Shown one piece after another: positions 30,431-44,310 of a DNA stretch of 64,000 nt (position 1 is the stretch's first letter; every line of letters begins with the position of its first letter). The notes beneath the pieces were generated by a model. The model saw only the letters and a list, made by a program, of their open reading frames with translations, was not told the origin of the DNA and did not search any database. The position numbers were made by a program, and so were the translations under genes. Where the stretch lies: positions 6,131,634 to 6,195,633 of the forward strand of contig CM075852.1 of the NCBI GenBank assembly GCA_037975125.1. Direction: 5' to 3'. This stretch comes from Latrodectus hesperus. Taxonomy: Eukaryota; Arthropoda; Arachnida; Araneae; Theridiidae.

Positions 30431-31690
30431 TTTGCTTAAATCTTTCAGAAAGTAATTCACTAAAAAGATAATCAATACAAAACTTTTAGAAAATTTTTTA
30501 AAAAAATGCTGCATAAAAATATATTGAAATTATTTTACATAATTTCACTTCAATCATTATAATGATATAGAAATATTATAAGAAAAGGATGCATTTATTT
30601 TTAATTATGTTTCCTAGTTTGAAAAATCTGTGTAAGTATTACAAAAGAAATGAAAAAGTGAGAATAATTACACTTTCAAATCTTTAAAAGCATTTGCTTA
30701 TTTAAAAAAAGCAAAATTTTATGGATAGATTGTTCTCTTACATAATAATTGTGCAGTCAATTTGATCAAATAAATTACATTACATGCCTTGAATGAAATA
30801 TTTTCAAATACTTTAAGAATTTATTCATACTGTAATGCTAATTTAAAGCAAGCTTGTTAATTATTTTAATAATGAAAAGTGCGATTCTGAAAATTTTCTT
30901 CGAATAATGGACAAACTTTAAAATATAATGACATAATGTTTTATATTGTTGTAGAAGAGATAATAATGAATATAATATATAATGAAAATACAGGAATAAC
31001 TCCCAATAAAAAGTTGTGCTTCACAAAATATGGACTGCAAAAAATTTCAGCTTACTATGATTTATGCTCCTTGTGATGGCTAGTAAATCATAGTGTTTGT
31101 ACTATTTAGTAACGTATTTACTATAAAAATCAATGTTCCCCTTTAAGCTATTGATCCCAAATGGTATTCTTTTCGAATTAATTTTTCAGATTTTCTATTG
31201 ACCGTTAAATAATATTTTAATGTATTACAGTATTTGCCTTAAATATTTCTTACGAAAACCGTGTAATTTAAGTTTAAGTACTTTGTGTTTATCTATTTCA
31301 CTACATGAATTTTTTAGCAAAATGAATTGGTATTTTTTTGTCAAATATTGTTATTATGTTTGGAAAAAGAAAAAGGAATTCGCAAATTTGTTTGTTTCGG
31401 TATTAAAATGCTATTAATTTTCATCATAAAAATGTTGCTAAATATTTTAAGAACATGGTTGACCATGTGAAAATATTTTCATTATTAAAATGATTTGTGA
31501 TAAGTTTCTTATTTAATTGATTCTGAAACATAATTTGCTTTTCAAAAGATGCACTTATATAGATTGCATTTTTTTAAGAATTTATAGAATATAAAGTATG
31601 CTCCATAACAATTCAATTAATTATGTACTATTAATTACGCAATACAAAATTCATTTTATAAGTTTTTTATATCAGTATAATTTATCATTC
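30431..31690. other. AT-rich non-coding stretch
   Basis: No supported gene. The 65-codon + frame at 31220-31417 has no partner. Confidence 0.5.
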
Positions 31691-31699
31691 CTTGAATCA

Positions 31700-32130
31700 A
31701 TATTTTAATAGTCATCGAACACACATGAAACAAGTTCCAATTTTATAGTATAAATGCAAAATGTCAGTTGCATAATTTAATAATATGAAATCCTTAGAAA
31801 ATTACTTTACTTTACAGTTATTTGTGTTAAATTCATATTTTCAAGCATAAAATTCATTTTTAATTTAAATTTCGAACAAACAAGCTATGAGAATATTACA
31901 AATTCAAAGTACGTAATGGAATTGAAATTAAAACAAGGCATTGTAAAATTAATGTAATAAGGATATAATTGGGTAATATTGCAGTTTCAAGTAGGAAATA
32001 GCATTCATAAAATTGAATTTCAAAATCTGCATCTTCACTTCAAAACGTCTGAAATAATTGTCAAATTCCCACATTCTATGCAATTTGCAAAATAAAAAAT
32101 GTGGTGGATTCTTTTAGTGTCATAATAATT
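31700..32130. repeat. Duplicated block F, copy 1
   Basis: Matches 45240-45620. Shared words include aagcataaaattcat, gaacaaa..agStatgaRaat and gtctgaaataattg, then cattctatgcaa. It is collinear with block D downstream in both places. No coding frame is visible. Confidence 0.5.
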
Positions 32131-32419
32131 TTGATGTATTTTACTTAAAATAAGGATGTAAGGTTAATAATAAATCAAAAAATATGACAAATAAATGCAT
32201 ATTAAACATTTACCATTTAACTATTGCAATTTATCTTTAAAATTTTGATGGCTCCGGAAAAATCAAATTATTCTTCAATAATTTAGCATGCATTTGTGTT
32301 ATATAAATGAATGGAAATCATTTATTGGTAAGTAAAGCTAAAACATTTAAAAAAAACACTTGGATTATTTTTAAATGAACTGTCACTTTAAAAACTATTA
32401 ATCTTTATAATAAGTTATT

Positions 32420-32530
32420 GTTGTTGTTGCTGTCTTGTGCTAGCAAGGCTGGCAATATATGGTGCGCTGCTCCACTTTTTCAACTGAACCGTATTTTGGT
32501 ATAATACTGCTCGTATAATACCGTATTTTG
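32420..32530 (-). mobile_element. Possible SINE/LINE 3'-tail fragment
   Basis: Read on the minus strand it ends ccatatattgccagccttgc, then tagcacaag and acagcaacaacaacaataac. This resembles the 3' end of SINE-A (ggcatatcttggcttgttc, then aagtgccataagtaacaaca). Inside is a direct repeat of ccgtattttggtat (32488 and 32521). It is short and diverged. Confidence 0.3.
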
Positions 32531-33369
32531 GTATTGTTTAATTAGAAAAAAAAGTATCGCAAATTCATCTATTTTATATGACCTTTATTATGAACTCATT
32601 TATATTTTATATGACCTTATTTATAAGCAATTTATCATTCCAAGAAAATCAAATGTAAAAATGTACTATTGAATTTAAGAAATATGAAAAATTCAATTTT
32701 AATTTCACTAAGTAAATTTAACTCTGAATGTGCTTGGCTACCTTTTTATAATGAGTTAAATCAATATGCGTTACATCAGAGTATTATTTCGATAGACCAA
32801 TTTAATAAAATATTATTCCACAATATTCTAACATCATATGATATAAATTTAATATTATTTTCCTTCATAAATTATACTTTCTTATAAAAGTTATTGACTA
32901 GAAAATATTTCCACCAGTACAGATCACTTTTTATGTAAGATTATAAACACATTTGAAGAAAAAACAACTTATTGTCAAAAACATTTTATGCGTTTCTTGA
33001 TAAACTATGAAAATATTTATTCAGTTCATATTTGTTTGTATTTTTGTGCATACGATTTTATATTACTTCTAATCTATGCATTTTAAGTACATTTTAATCT
33101 ACATAAATTGAAAAAAGCATTTAATGATAAACTTACTTTATGATGGTAATTTAAAATTATTACTCACGAATTTTCCTCGGTTCTACAAGATTTGAAGCCA
33201 GTTTCTTAAATTAAAGTTTCTTAAAAATATATTCCCTTTCATTTGCGTTTCTTTTTCTAAACATTTTGAAAGAATTTCTAAAGAATTACATTTTATTATT
33301 CCTTTATATTAAAATTAATTTAAATTGTTTGCAAACGTAAAATTGACTCCATTATAAGTTAAATTAATA

Positions 33370-33510
33370 ACGATTATATAAATCCATTACAAAATGAATC
33401 AAATGCATTTGAAAGTTCTACTAAGCGTTTATTTTTATATATTATATACATTTTTTATGTTACATCGTGAAAAGATTCAGAAAAGGTCTTACAATTCTCG
33501 ATTGGGAATT
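33370..33510. repeat. Duplicated block D, copy 1
   Basis: ttacatcgtgaaaagattca and the following aaaggtcttac match ttacatcgcaaaagtattctgaaagtgtcttac at 47395-47430, and the flanking 80 bp to the left also match. Past about 33500 the copies diverge. Confidence 0.45.
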
Positions 33511-33659
33511 CTTTGCATGTTTACAGTCTTCCACCATGAAGACTCTTATGTATTTCTTTTCAAGAAACGAAGAAAAAATGTCAAATGTACTTCGAATACC
33601 TTGTCTTCTTCCATCTCTAAGATATATTCTTTAAATACACGGACTTTTAGATGTGAAGT

Positions 33660-33935
33660 TTGAATCCAGTGCAGAGGAAGAGCAAAGAGGAGTTTTTGGA
33701 AAACTCCCAGTATAGCGTTTTTCCTTTAAAGAAAGAGAAGGAAAAATCTATGCAAATAGAAAACCTACCATTCTTTTTCGAGATAAATCGTCTGTCGTCT
33801 ACAATGATGATCAGAATGGCCAAAAATACTTTTAGTAGGGGAATATATAAAAGCCTACATTATCAAATAACTGTAATAATTGAGAATGGCTTTATGGATG
33901 AATCTTTTATCAGGATAATAAGCACTGTAACTTAA
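33660..33935 (+). CDS. 91-codon frame, unidentified
   Basis: This frame lies in a slightly less AT-rich island (33460-33935). It has no ATG start, beginning at TTG, and is rich in Lys and Glu in its first half (KSKEEFLENSQ, KKEKEKS). It ends FIRIISTVT. An acceptor-like tgaatccagtgcag lies at 33663-33676, so it could be a terminal exon. An overlapping upstream frame (33394-33663) begins in block D. No domain, signal peptide or membrane segment is visible. The counterpart of this island is not kept in the second D copy. Confidence 0.2.
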   Translation: MNPVQRKSKEEFLENSQYSVFPLKKEKEKSMQIENLPFFFEINRLSSTMMIRMAKNTFSRGIYKSLHYQITVIIENGFMDESFIRIISTVT

Positions 33936-34629
33936 AATATAGACTGTGTTCCATTTCATTTTAATTCATTGATAAATATATTTTAACCAATAATTAATAT
34001 TGATTTCAACTCACTAGAAAATTTCTTATGCGTCGATGCAGACTGTTTTTGAACTTATCAAGAAGAGATTCATGTGATTCTTTCACTTTTTTAAATTGTT
34101 ATCTGTGTGCAATGGTGAGGGTATTGAAAACTATTCCCAGTGATTCCAATCAATCATTTTAACACTAAATGTAAGTTTTCTTGGATCTCTTTTATAATAG
34201 TATGTCCATTTACATGCTTAAGAGATTTATTAAAAACTAGTGATTGTTAACAGCTAGAAAAGATATATTAAAAACCTGTAAATGTTTTTAAGGATAGCTG
34301 TCTACTTAATAAAAAGTAAAATGTTAACCTAACTGATTTCATGCAGTCAAATTCATCTAATTATTAAATTAATCTTCGAGTGACTGTGAAATGTAATGTT
34401 TAAAACCTTTGCTAGATTAAAAAGGTTAGACATTAATATGGCCTGGAATTCAGTTCAACCATTTGTGGGTTAGATGCCTTTTTAAGGAATACATGATTAT
34501 CTAAAAGGAAGAATACTTGAAATTATTTCAACCGAAATTCAAATCATATCATGAAAACTGTGAAATTCTGCTCAAAAACATCTAATGACCTCAGGATACT
34601 TTAAACGCTACTTAATTGTGAGTAGCAAG
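33936..34629. other. Non-coding stretch with one short frame
   Basis: A 43-codon + frame starting MRRCRLFLNLSRRDSC lies at about 34028-34159 in a less AT-rich patch. It has no partner or domain. Confidence 0.35.
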
Positions 34630-35037
34630 TTTGATATAATTGGATTGTTGTTGTTACTTATGGCACTTGAACAAGCCAAGATATGCCACTGGCTATATGA
34701 ATATAAGTCAGTATGATGCGTCTTTCATTTAAACAGAACACCACGAAGGTGAAAGTAGGACTTTGCTCTAAATTCCTCCGATAGAGGGCACCACCAGAGG
34801 GACCACTCCCTCAATTTTGACATTGATCTGAATTAGGAGGAAATTTTCTCCAGACCATAACACCCATAATAACTGCTCAAAGGCAGATCACAGGACTTTC
34901 AGTTCCACAGATTTAAGGAGCTCGTATATGGCGTGAACTTGGTGTTTCGTTGGTAGCATTGGGAATCAAATCGCACCCATCAGGATGGAAGTCTGATGCC
35001 CTGATCACTAGGCTACCACCTTTCTTTGATGTAATTG
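34630..35037 (-). mobile_element. SINE-A copy 2, ordinary length
   Basis: 382-bp element (34643-35024) on the minus strand. It is flanked by a 13-bp target-site duplication with one mismatch, tttgatRtaattg, at 34630-34642 and 35025-35037. The tRNA-like head (about 35024-34950) has A-box-like tagcctagtgatcagg and B-box-like gatttgattccc. The body has agtcctgtgatctgcc, gagaaaatttcctcc and atcaatgtcaaaattgaggg. Then comes one unit, matching the 71-bp repeat of 5380-8788 (atcggagg..caccttcgtggtgttctg), and the tail ataagtaacaacaacaatc. It is the key comparison for the expanded copy. Confidence 0.9.
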
Positions 35038-36729
35038 TAAACGTATTTATCAATATAAAATAGAAATCGTGGACTTAAGGAGTTAATAATTAGTTTTTCT
35101 TTTAATACAAAACACTATTTCATTTGGAAAGCTCCACATTTGTTTTCATTTTACAATTAAACGTACATTTTCAGGCAATGTAAAAAGAACGCCACCACAA
35201 ATTCTCAATTCATTATTCTTTCATAAGCTGTAAAATATTCAAGTAATTTTTCAAACTTCCAACTAAAAGCGTAAGTTTCAAAATTAATCATTAATAAATA
35301 ATTCACCTTATTGTGAAACTTAATGCTTGAATAAATATTTTCGTTAAAATTCTGATGTGTAATTATTTGTTCATTTGAATTCGCGCGTTGTTACAAAGAA
35401 GCAAATAAACTGATTTCGTTTTAATATGTTTTCACACGTTTCTAAATTGTGGTATCATAACCGTAAATATCAATGTGAAAAAAAAACTCTATTTTTATCG
35501 ATATTTTTATTTTTTCAAAGACCTTAGAAGTAGGAAGGGTATTTCCCGAATACATACATAAATAATAGATTTTAATTAATCAACGCATTTATATTTTATT
35601 TATTTTACCCACATTATAAATTTTTAATGTTTAAATATTTGTAATTCAGCATATTAAAACTGTCTACTGTAAATTTGACATGTTTTCAATGTATAAACAT
35701 ATACTGTATAGTTAATGAATGATTAAAGGATACTTTTCTTTCTTGAAATTGATTTCTGAATGCTAATATATATTTTTTGTGTTTCTAACTTATAGAGAAA
35801 AATAAATAAGCAGTTAAAATTTGTTTTAAGGGACTATTATTGAGCATCATAAAGACGCTACTTTAAAAAATTCAAAGGAAATCGGTCTTTTATAGTCACT
35901 TTTATCTTAGAACAGACTGAATAAATATGATTTTATGTCATTTGAGTATAATATAAAATAATTAAACTGTCAGTTTGCTTAGCATTTTATTGTCATCCAA
36001 TGCACATTGAGCCGATTCAACTGCTACCAACAATTTGAAATGGATCTAGAAATATTTCGAATATTAACAACAAATGAAATTCAAATCATCTAGTTGTGTT
36101 GAGGTCATGCGCTAAACATTCTCTGCAAAAAAATCGTTTCTAAAAAATGCCATTATCAATTTTCTTCCATCCTTTGTCAATTATTTCTGAAACAAATAGC
36201 AATATAACATTAAAAAATTATCTCAGCAATATAGAATATTATGAATATGATAATAATGTCATTAATTTATATTTATGGGGAAAATAAACTACTCAATGTT
36301 AATACTAAGCCATTTTAACACATGGTTTCAAATTTGTATTACGGTAAATTTTCTTATGATAATATATTGGGACTTTAAAAATGGATTAATTTTTTTTTAT
36401 TTCGAAAACAATCTGTATATATTTCAAAAGTGTGATGTAGTTGTATTTAGATTTCTTAAATTATAGTTATCAAAAATAATTTATTTCCTTTTGATAATTT
36501 ATGAATCCAGTACGTTAAGTAAGTTAATCCAATGAAACTTCAGCATAACAATGAGGAAACCTAAAGCATACATTATTTTCAATTTTAAAATAAAACATTT
36601 TTTCATGGTTGTAGAAGTAATTTTGAATTTTGCATGTTAATTAAATCCAGATATGTAGTGGATCTAATTTTTTCATCTGTATATTATAACAATTAATTAA
36701 ATGATTGAACTGAAAACATCACGTTATTT
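35038..36729. other. AT-rich non-coding stretch
   Basis: No supported gene or repeat. Confidence 0.55.
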
Positions 36730-36731
36730 TA

Positions 36732-37925
36732 CACTCATGTCCATAAATTAAGGATAATTCAAAATCTCTCAGAAATGGAACTCTAAAATAAAAATTTCAC
36801 ATGTAGAATTATCACGCAGAGCTTGAAGAATAATATGCAAATTTCAAGAAACTACCAGAAAGCACCGATAGTACGTCACAATAACCTGTAAGAGAGGGGT
36901 ATATAAGTAATGGTTGCAAAGAAGTAATATTGTTCACAAACGCTTTAAAAGCCTTTCAGTGCAATAACAGCATAGTTATGGCACAAATGAAGCATTTGGA
37001 TGATGTTTTACTTAGTAGAATTATCGGCCGTCTGGGATGTGGACTTACCCAGCTGGAAGTATCTGAGGAACTTGGAATTGCCCAGAGTGCCATCTCCATG
37101 CTTTGGCAACAGTTCCAAGATTATGGTAATGTGAGCAGACGTTACAGCACAGGTCACTCCAGAGTTACAACGCCGAATGAGGACCGGTATTTGGCATTTA
37201 CGGCCAAAAAAAATTGACGGAGCACAGCAAAAGACCTATCTCGTCAACTCTCTTCAGCTGCCAGTACGACAGTTTCAAGGCAGACCGTGTACAGACGCTT
37301 AAAGCGCATTGGTCTATATGCTCGTAGGCCTGACAGATGTGTTCCACTTACCTCAACTCTCTGACGCCTGTGGTTATCCTGGAGTAGAGACATTGCATTG
37401 TGGACACCGCAACAGTGGTCTTGTATGATGTTTTCCCACGAGTCCAGGTATAGCTTTCAGTCTTATTCTCGCTGTACTTTCATATGGAGAGGGCCAGGTA
37501 CTCGTTACCACCAAGAGAACACCATTGAATGACACCGTTATGGTTTTGCAGGATTACTTGTTTAGGGATGAATAATTCTGGGTTTCAGAAATAACCTGCA
37601 TGTTCAGAATGTAACCATGACAGGCCACATCTATCGGGATGTCATTCTGGAACAACATCTACGTTTGTTTCGGGGCACCATGGGTGCAGAATTTCTGCTT
37701 ATGGATGACAACGCCCGTCCTCACCATGCAAACAGTGTAGACGAATGCCTTCAATCGGAGGATATCATACATATGGACTAGCCAGCATACTCACCGGACT
37801 TGAATTCATTAGAACATGAGTGGGACATGCTTGGCCGATGAATTTTAACCCGTCAACTCCAACCACATGTTTACCTGAACTCTGCAGTTAAATTTTAGAT
37901 AAATAAAATTCTGCGTGAATAATCT
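36732..37925 (+). mobile_element. Tc1-like DNA transposon, 3'-truncated
   Basis: The left end follows TA (36730-36731) and begins cactcatgtccataaattaa followed by ggataattc, a Tc1-type terminal repeat. The right terminal repeat is not found: similarity to a transposon ends soon after the last transposase residues near 37900. It differs from the element at 19742 in its terminal repeat and its protein. Confidence 0.8.
36978..37898 (+). pseudogene. Tc1-like transposase, broken
   Basis: It starts MAQMKHLDDVLLSRIIGRLG with a helix-turn-helix (TQLEVSEELGIAQSAISMLW) and the GNVSRRYSTG linker. A one-base change at 37210-37217 ends the first frame, and the rest continues in another: RQTVYRRLKRIGLYARRP, then TPQQWSCMMFSHESRYSF. 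The motif is normally FSDES, so the first catalytic Asp is His here. Later parts keep MTGHIYRDVILEQHLRLFRG, the second Asp in LLMDDNARPH, and the Glu in DLNSLEHEWDMLG. There are at least five stops. It cannot be active. Confidence 0.9.
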
Positions 37926-39911
37926 ATAGTGTTTCTAGAAAAAGTAATAATGCCTTACTTATTCTCAATTTATTTTTTATTATAAATTTCTGTTACTTAA
38001 AAATGATATAAAGGCAACATAAAAGAGAAGCAGTTTTATTTTTTAAAACATATACCGATATTAATTTTTATACTGTCAACTCCTCATTCTAATGATGAAG
38101 ATTAATATAATGATACTAAACTTAGATGTATAAAATTAGACATTTCTCCCATCATTTCATTTACTCTTCTTCTAGCTTCGTATTAATAGAGGGAATTTAA
38201 AAGTGTTTAGATTTATCTTTATTAATAAAGAATGATCAAGGCAATTGAAGTAGCCATATTATAAGTAAATAAAACTAATTAATATTCCTTAAAAATCCTC
38301 AACGGAAATTATATTTTACATATTAATATACATTGCATATTAGTATAAATTGATATTCAATTGATGTGGCATCAATTAAATAAACAATTCAAATATTTGA
38401 AATAAACACGTTTAATTAATTCTCTTCCCTCTTTCTAAAGCTTATTGTTAGGAATATTTTTGGATTTTCTTGATTTTAAAATTTTAATTTACTTGTCATT
38501 TGATTTATTTTTCATGTTTAAACTAATAATAAAACTATCTATTCACCTTATAAAAGCAATAATCTATAACTTAAATACTTATAAAACTTCTTCTAAAATG
38601 CATATAATACATGTAAAATAATGTAAACTTGTATGACTATACTCAAAACTTCTTGGAGATTTAAAGGTGATATGTTAATAATTTTACTAACTATAAGTTT
38701 ACTAATTAACAGGCCTCGATTGGTTTTAACTGCAAACTGTATATGATTGTAATTTTTTGCTTACTCACATTAACAAACATCATTGAAAGAAAAGATAACA
38801 ATAAGGTTTTTAATTGAAGTTTTTTTAAATTTTACATAAGTGCATTAATATATGAAATTTTATCAACTTCCCATATTCCTATGTTAAAATAAGCATATAT
38901 AATACATTCTGATATGAAAACTTTAAATATTTTAATCGAAATCATATTTTACCCTTTTTATAATTTTCTTGAAATTTTGTATTCTGATAATCTTGCAAAA
39001 TAAGCTAATGTTGCAAACTAACACATTAAAATTTATCATTTTATACTATTCAGATATTTAATACCATTAAAATTGCATATGTTTTATCGAGTAATCATAC
39101 ACAACATAGCAATCATATGCATTTAATTAGATATCGTATTTTTATGTTACAAATTGTACATTAATTTCTACAGTAAAAGTGGGTCATAGAGACAATTTGT
39201 TAGATGCTGATAAAAGTCTTAAACGGTAATTGAAAATCACGAATTTTAATAAAATACCTTTTGTTTCAGTATAATTAAAGTTTCATCTATAAAATTGTCA
39301 TTTGTGTAAGATTTAGAATTATGATTATCCTTTAATTGGATATTTTACAGCTTCAGGCACATTTGATTTAGTTATAGACGTGTCAAATTATAATATGGCT
39401 ATCTAAAAATAAAGAAATATTTACCTAATTTTACCTAATAGAATAAAAGAGACAGTAAAGTATGACTTATGAAGACAATAATGTATTATTCTAAGTCTTT
39501 TATTTATTAATTATGTACACATTATTACGAATAATTTAATCTATATTGTTTAAAATATTTTAATTGTTAATTTTTTATAATTACATATAGTACTATAGTA
39601 CAGAAGTATGTACTTATGAGATAAATTTAACGTAAGAGTGAAAATATTTAAAATTAGTGTTCTATTTTGATTTATTTGGAAATAATTAATTTATTTTCAA
39701 ATTAAAAATTTAATGCTTCTGTTTTCAAATAATTGAGTAGATTTATAAATAGTTTCTAGCAAAATATTTGTAAATAAGTTTATGATTACGCTTATAGAAT
39801 GTAGGATATACAAATATTATTTATAAATAAATGTTACAACATTGAATAAAAGTGAATATTTTTTAAACCAATGTTTCAGTAAGAATTTAAAAAAAAGTTT
39901 TGCGCAATGAT
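37926..39911. other. AT-rich non-coding stretch
   Basis: Nothing recognisable. Confidence 0.55.
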
Positions 39912-40237
39912 ACAAAAAGAAAAAAACAATTATTATTTTTTAACAACTGCGGGCATTTGGGTGAAGAACTCTTTGGCACAACAAGGCTGAAAATTGCTAC
40001 TCATTTGTCGTTACCCAGTAGGCACCTGTGAACCAAGTCACGGAGGCGAGTAGCGTTACCCACACCATACCACAAACCAGTTTACAGGGTGGATCACATT
40101 TATACATTATCTCAGAAGAAAGGATAGAGAAACACACAGAGAAATTAACACCCATGCCCGAGTCGGGATTCAAACATAGGACCCACAGCTCAGGAATCAG
40201 AAATGCTAACCATTCAGCCATCGGTCGACAAAAAGAA
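39912..40237 (-). mobile_element. SINE-B copy 2, minus strand
   Basis: Same family as 15374-15662. Read on the minus strand it has A-box-like tggctgaatgg, a B-box-like gtttgaatccc, then tttcttctgagataatgta, ctccgtgacttggttcac and a 3' end cacccaaatgcccgc followed by an A/T-rich tail. The candidate target-site duplication acaaaaagaa is at 39912-39921 and 40228-40237 and may extend with an indel through caattat. The head is not a functional tRNA. Frames on either strand across it (39997-40254, 40028-40270) are not genes. Confidence 0.88.
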
Positions 40238-43200
40238 TCAATTATGAAAAGCATATTATTAAAACTTTAGGTGTATTTATTTGAATCGCTACTCAAAAAT
40301 TGCAGGACAATCAACATAAAATTTCAAAACAAGTTTTATTTTAGCAAAACCAATTTCATTCGAAAAAAACATTAAAATATTGCTTACAATACAGAAATAA
40401 ATAAAAAAATAAATATTGAATTTTCAAAGTAATATTGTAAATTCTAATAAATGTTTACAAATTAAATTAATTTTAATAACAATTGAAGAAGGCCAATTAT
40501 TTTACTGCAGATTATTTTGTACATTAAACTGCTGTATTATTTAATTTAAATTATGAAGTATGGGCAAAAGATTCAAAATAATTTGAAATCTTTGGAATCA
40601 CTTTTCTCGCATTGAATTTTTTTTTTACTTTCATAGCATAGTCAACATTTTTGACGTGAACAAAAAAATATATATTTATAATTTCGTTTCCTCTTAATAG
40701 AAATGAATTGAAGACAAAAACATTTTGACCTCATACAAAATTTAATAATATGATTTAAAACACATGATACTATTTTTAGATTTAAAATCTCACATTTCCA
40801 GTGCAAAAATCTCTACTCATATTTGGTACCTTATCAAGGTACTAGGTAAGATTTATGTTTAATGTTTAATAACAAGAACTTAAATTTTAACTAAAATTTA
40901 CCATGACACTAAGGAAAATTCAATCTAATACGTTTCGAATTATAATTATAAGTGAATAAATATCAATGAAAAGTAATTTATAAATTTAAGTACTTAATTG
41001 AAGTTGTTTGCAATTTATTTTCCTAAAATTCATGAAATACAAAGCAAAAAAGTGGAATTTCAAATTTCTGTTTCAGGGATCGATATTTAATCTGTTATTG
41101 GTATTCCTCGGTTTCAATGTGGGATTAATTATTAAATCAATTAAACTAATTTTATGTTAGTGAACCATTTTAAACTTAAAGTTAGTTAAGTTAGTAAAAT
41201 TTTGATATAAAGAACTCAAATATTATTTGATTCGTTTTACAAGTATGTCTTAAGTAATCACTTGTGTAACTTCGTTAATTATATTTCTATAATTATTTTT
41301 GATATTTTAATATGTATATTTTCTTAAAAATATAACTTTAAATTTAATTTATCGTATTATTTCTTTGTTAACATTTAAAACTAATTCATAAAATTTTGTT
41401 GTACATGAAAATAAAATGTCATATTTACGAAATGTGTCTTAAAAAATTTATATATTTCACTATTTAAAAAAAACGCAATTGTAAGTTATCATGCTTTAAA
41501 AGATTAATTATGCAAATAATCAACAAAAAATAATTCGTATATTATATTTAAATATACCATATTTTATCACTATTAATTGAACCATGAGAAGAAAACAATT
41601 TTGATGTATAAAAATTATTATAATTTTAAAATTATTTTTTAACTTAAAGAATAAGTTTTTTTTTAATTGTAAATGAAATTTACAATAATACTTTTCGGAG
41701 AATGAACAGCTTAAAACAAAGCATTATGAAAAGTTTAACTTCGTTCGGAATTTTTCTCTTTTTTTTAAGGGCTTAAATCTTTTACCATTATTTTACATTC
41801 TATGCAATTACTAGCTGTTAAATGACACTTTTCTTACTTTAATTTTTAGAAGAGATGCAATTAAATAAAATCTTACAAAGAAACGTTTTTCAATAAGACC
41901 GTTGGAGACATTTTAATGACTTTCCATTTTAATTCAACGTTTTCTACTTCTCCTTCATTAAAACGCTTTGGGAAAAATCAATACTATTGCAAGAACTGTA
42001 ATACTGCATTCTGAGATACGTGATCAAGATAACTTCTTTTATAACAAAATCTTAAAGCGGATTTGTTAAGATTTCATATTAATTACTATGAAATCATTTG
42101 ATTTAGGTTATTACTTATGACATCAACTTCTTCTGTAATATAAAAATTTTTACAGTATTCAGAAATAAAAAAAAGTTTTATAAAGTCTTACTTTTCTCTT
42201 TCAAGAAAACAATTTTGTATATAAATATGACAATATACTTATTAATAATTTAAATTTACAGCGTATACATTTTGATTAAAATGCATTTCTTCAAACATCA
42301 ATAATAATTAAATTATGTGAAAAAAATTTGTATACAAATAATTATAAAAGTTGAGAAAACAAGATTTTGTGTTGAAAATCTATTTTTTGCAGCTTTTAAA
42401 ATAAGTTATTACTAAATTTTTCTTATTTTGAATTTAGTTTATATAAAGATAAATTGAAATTTTAGTTGGCTTGATATTAAGCTTAGTTATAGTAAATTAT
42501 TTATTAACAGTAAGATATTTTAAATAGATAAACAATTTTACTGATTTATAGGACACAAAAAAACAAGAAACTCCTCTCATAAAAACATGCCTTCAAATTT
42601 TAATAGCATTTGTCAAATAAATTTAGAATAAACTAATTAGCTGTTTTGTAAATGCTTTTAAAATTAACAAAGCCATTTTCATATTTCTATTACTTTTAAA
42701 TAAAAAAAAACTTTAACATGATACATAAATGCATGAACAATATGATTCATAAATTAGGACAGATAAATATGTATGAATGTTTAATAGAGACATTCAAACT
42801 GAAAGCATTTAATTATTAAAAGAAAAATAAAATAATGACCTATAATTAATTTATTTATTCTAGCAAATCTAATAACTAAATTAATTATTCAATAAATGAA
42901 ATAAGATATTTAAATGTATTACAATGAAAAATCACGAAAAATGGAATTTATTTAAAATCTCATATTAAAAATTATTTTAATCGCAATATTATCGCAATTT
43001 TCTAGGAAAAATGAAAAATGGTTATCATTTAAAGATAATGTGTTGCATAAAACAACAAAATGTTAAATTTAAAATATTTAATAAACATTTGTCTTATTAA
43101 TTGTTGTTCATTCAATTCTTGTGATTTTCTTATCAGTCTTACAAATTAATGTATATTAATTTTAAATGAACTTATCAAACAATTATTCATTGCAGTTGGT

Positions 43201-44035
43201 CAAACAATTCGCATTTTAAACTTTATATTTCTATTATTATTCTTCTTTATTTTGTATTTTTTACCAAATGACTGTAAGAGATTTTTTAATGCTAAATTAT
43301 CTTTATCAATGAATGTTCAATGATCACACATCATCCTTTCTTTTAAACATACAATGCGATTCTCGATAACAATACTTAAAAAAAACGATAAATATAATAA
43401 GACTGTAATATACATGAGTAATATGCATTAGAAAAGTATGATAAGGACTATGAGATCATATTGTAAGTATATATTTGCTGAGTATATATTTCTTCTTTCA
43501 TTTATTATCGATTATTGCCTTTCTATACAAAGTAACATATTGCAGGATTCTTCTTATTAAAATGAAATAATAACTACATAAAAATAAATCCATTTCTGAT
43601 ATAGGTTAATATTATATATATTGCATCTTAGTGTTCAGCGTTATAGCAACCATAACATTAATTTCATCTTGTGTTTCAAAATAATTACGTAACATTTATT
43701 TTTTGATAAGATTAATATGAATATGTAATTATTTAGATAATTTGATAAAACATGTTGGATTATGAAGCAGATGAATAATCTTATGATAATTTTAAGGCAT
43801 CATAAATATATTACTTTATGTAAGGGCTTTACAAAATAATAATTAAGATACGTAAGACATTCTGAAAACACACCACCAGATGCTGGTAATGTATTATTTA
43901 TTGCAATAAGGAAACAAGCCCGCAATAAATTTTTCTATTTGAAAGCTCAAGTATTATGAAAACCTCACATAAATACATTCTGAACTACTAAAAACATTCA
44001 TTTGCATCGAAGAAAAGGCTTCTATATAACTTTAA
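40238..44035. other. AT-rich non-coding stretch
   Basis: 3.8 kb with no supported gene, no long repeat and no obvious mobile element. A small palindromic ggtaccttatcaaggtac is at 40826-40843. Confidence 0.5.
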
Positions 44036-44310
44036 GCAATGTTGACTAATTGTTTTCAATAACAATTACCGAGAAGTTCTCTAAGTTTCCTCCAATTGGG
44101 AAACCTTATGATTCTCAGCTGATTACTGTGAGACATTGCATCTCCAGAAATGGCAATAGTAAATCATTAACTCCTTTGCAATTATCAGGCTCAGGGCGTG
44201 GAGTACAGCTGAAACATTTTGTGATAATTATCTGCGAAACAAATTCATAGTTAGATGGAATACGCATTGTTAACATATAAGACTCCATAAACAAGCCATT
44301 CATTTATAAA
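44036..44310. pseudogene. Exon-like block C1
   Basis: Homologous over about 250 bp with 50155-50400. Both strands carry a conserved frame. On +, TTG 44050 to TAG 44248-44250 reads QLITVRHCISRNGNSKSLTP. The same frame in C2 has one stop (CAA to TAA) and three more cysteines. The + strand also has gattctcag and a GTGAGA where C2 has attttcag and GTAAGA. On minus, tgtttcgcag (acceptor-like, conserved) is followed by IIITKCFSCTPRP and then FLEMQCLTVIS and the same stop in both copies. Third-position differences do not discriminate because the two frames share third positions. An old exon is likely; its strand is unsettled. Confidence 0.4.

Noticed and set aside
33394..33663. 89-codon + protein with an N-terminal hydrophobic segment
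   Set aside because: Its start lies in duplicated block D, whose second copy does not keep the frame, and the hydrophobic stretch is simple T/A-rich sequence.
40150..40227. A tRNA gene on the minus strand
   Set aside because: Same SINE-B head, more degenerate.
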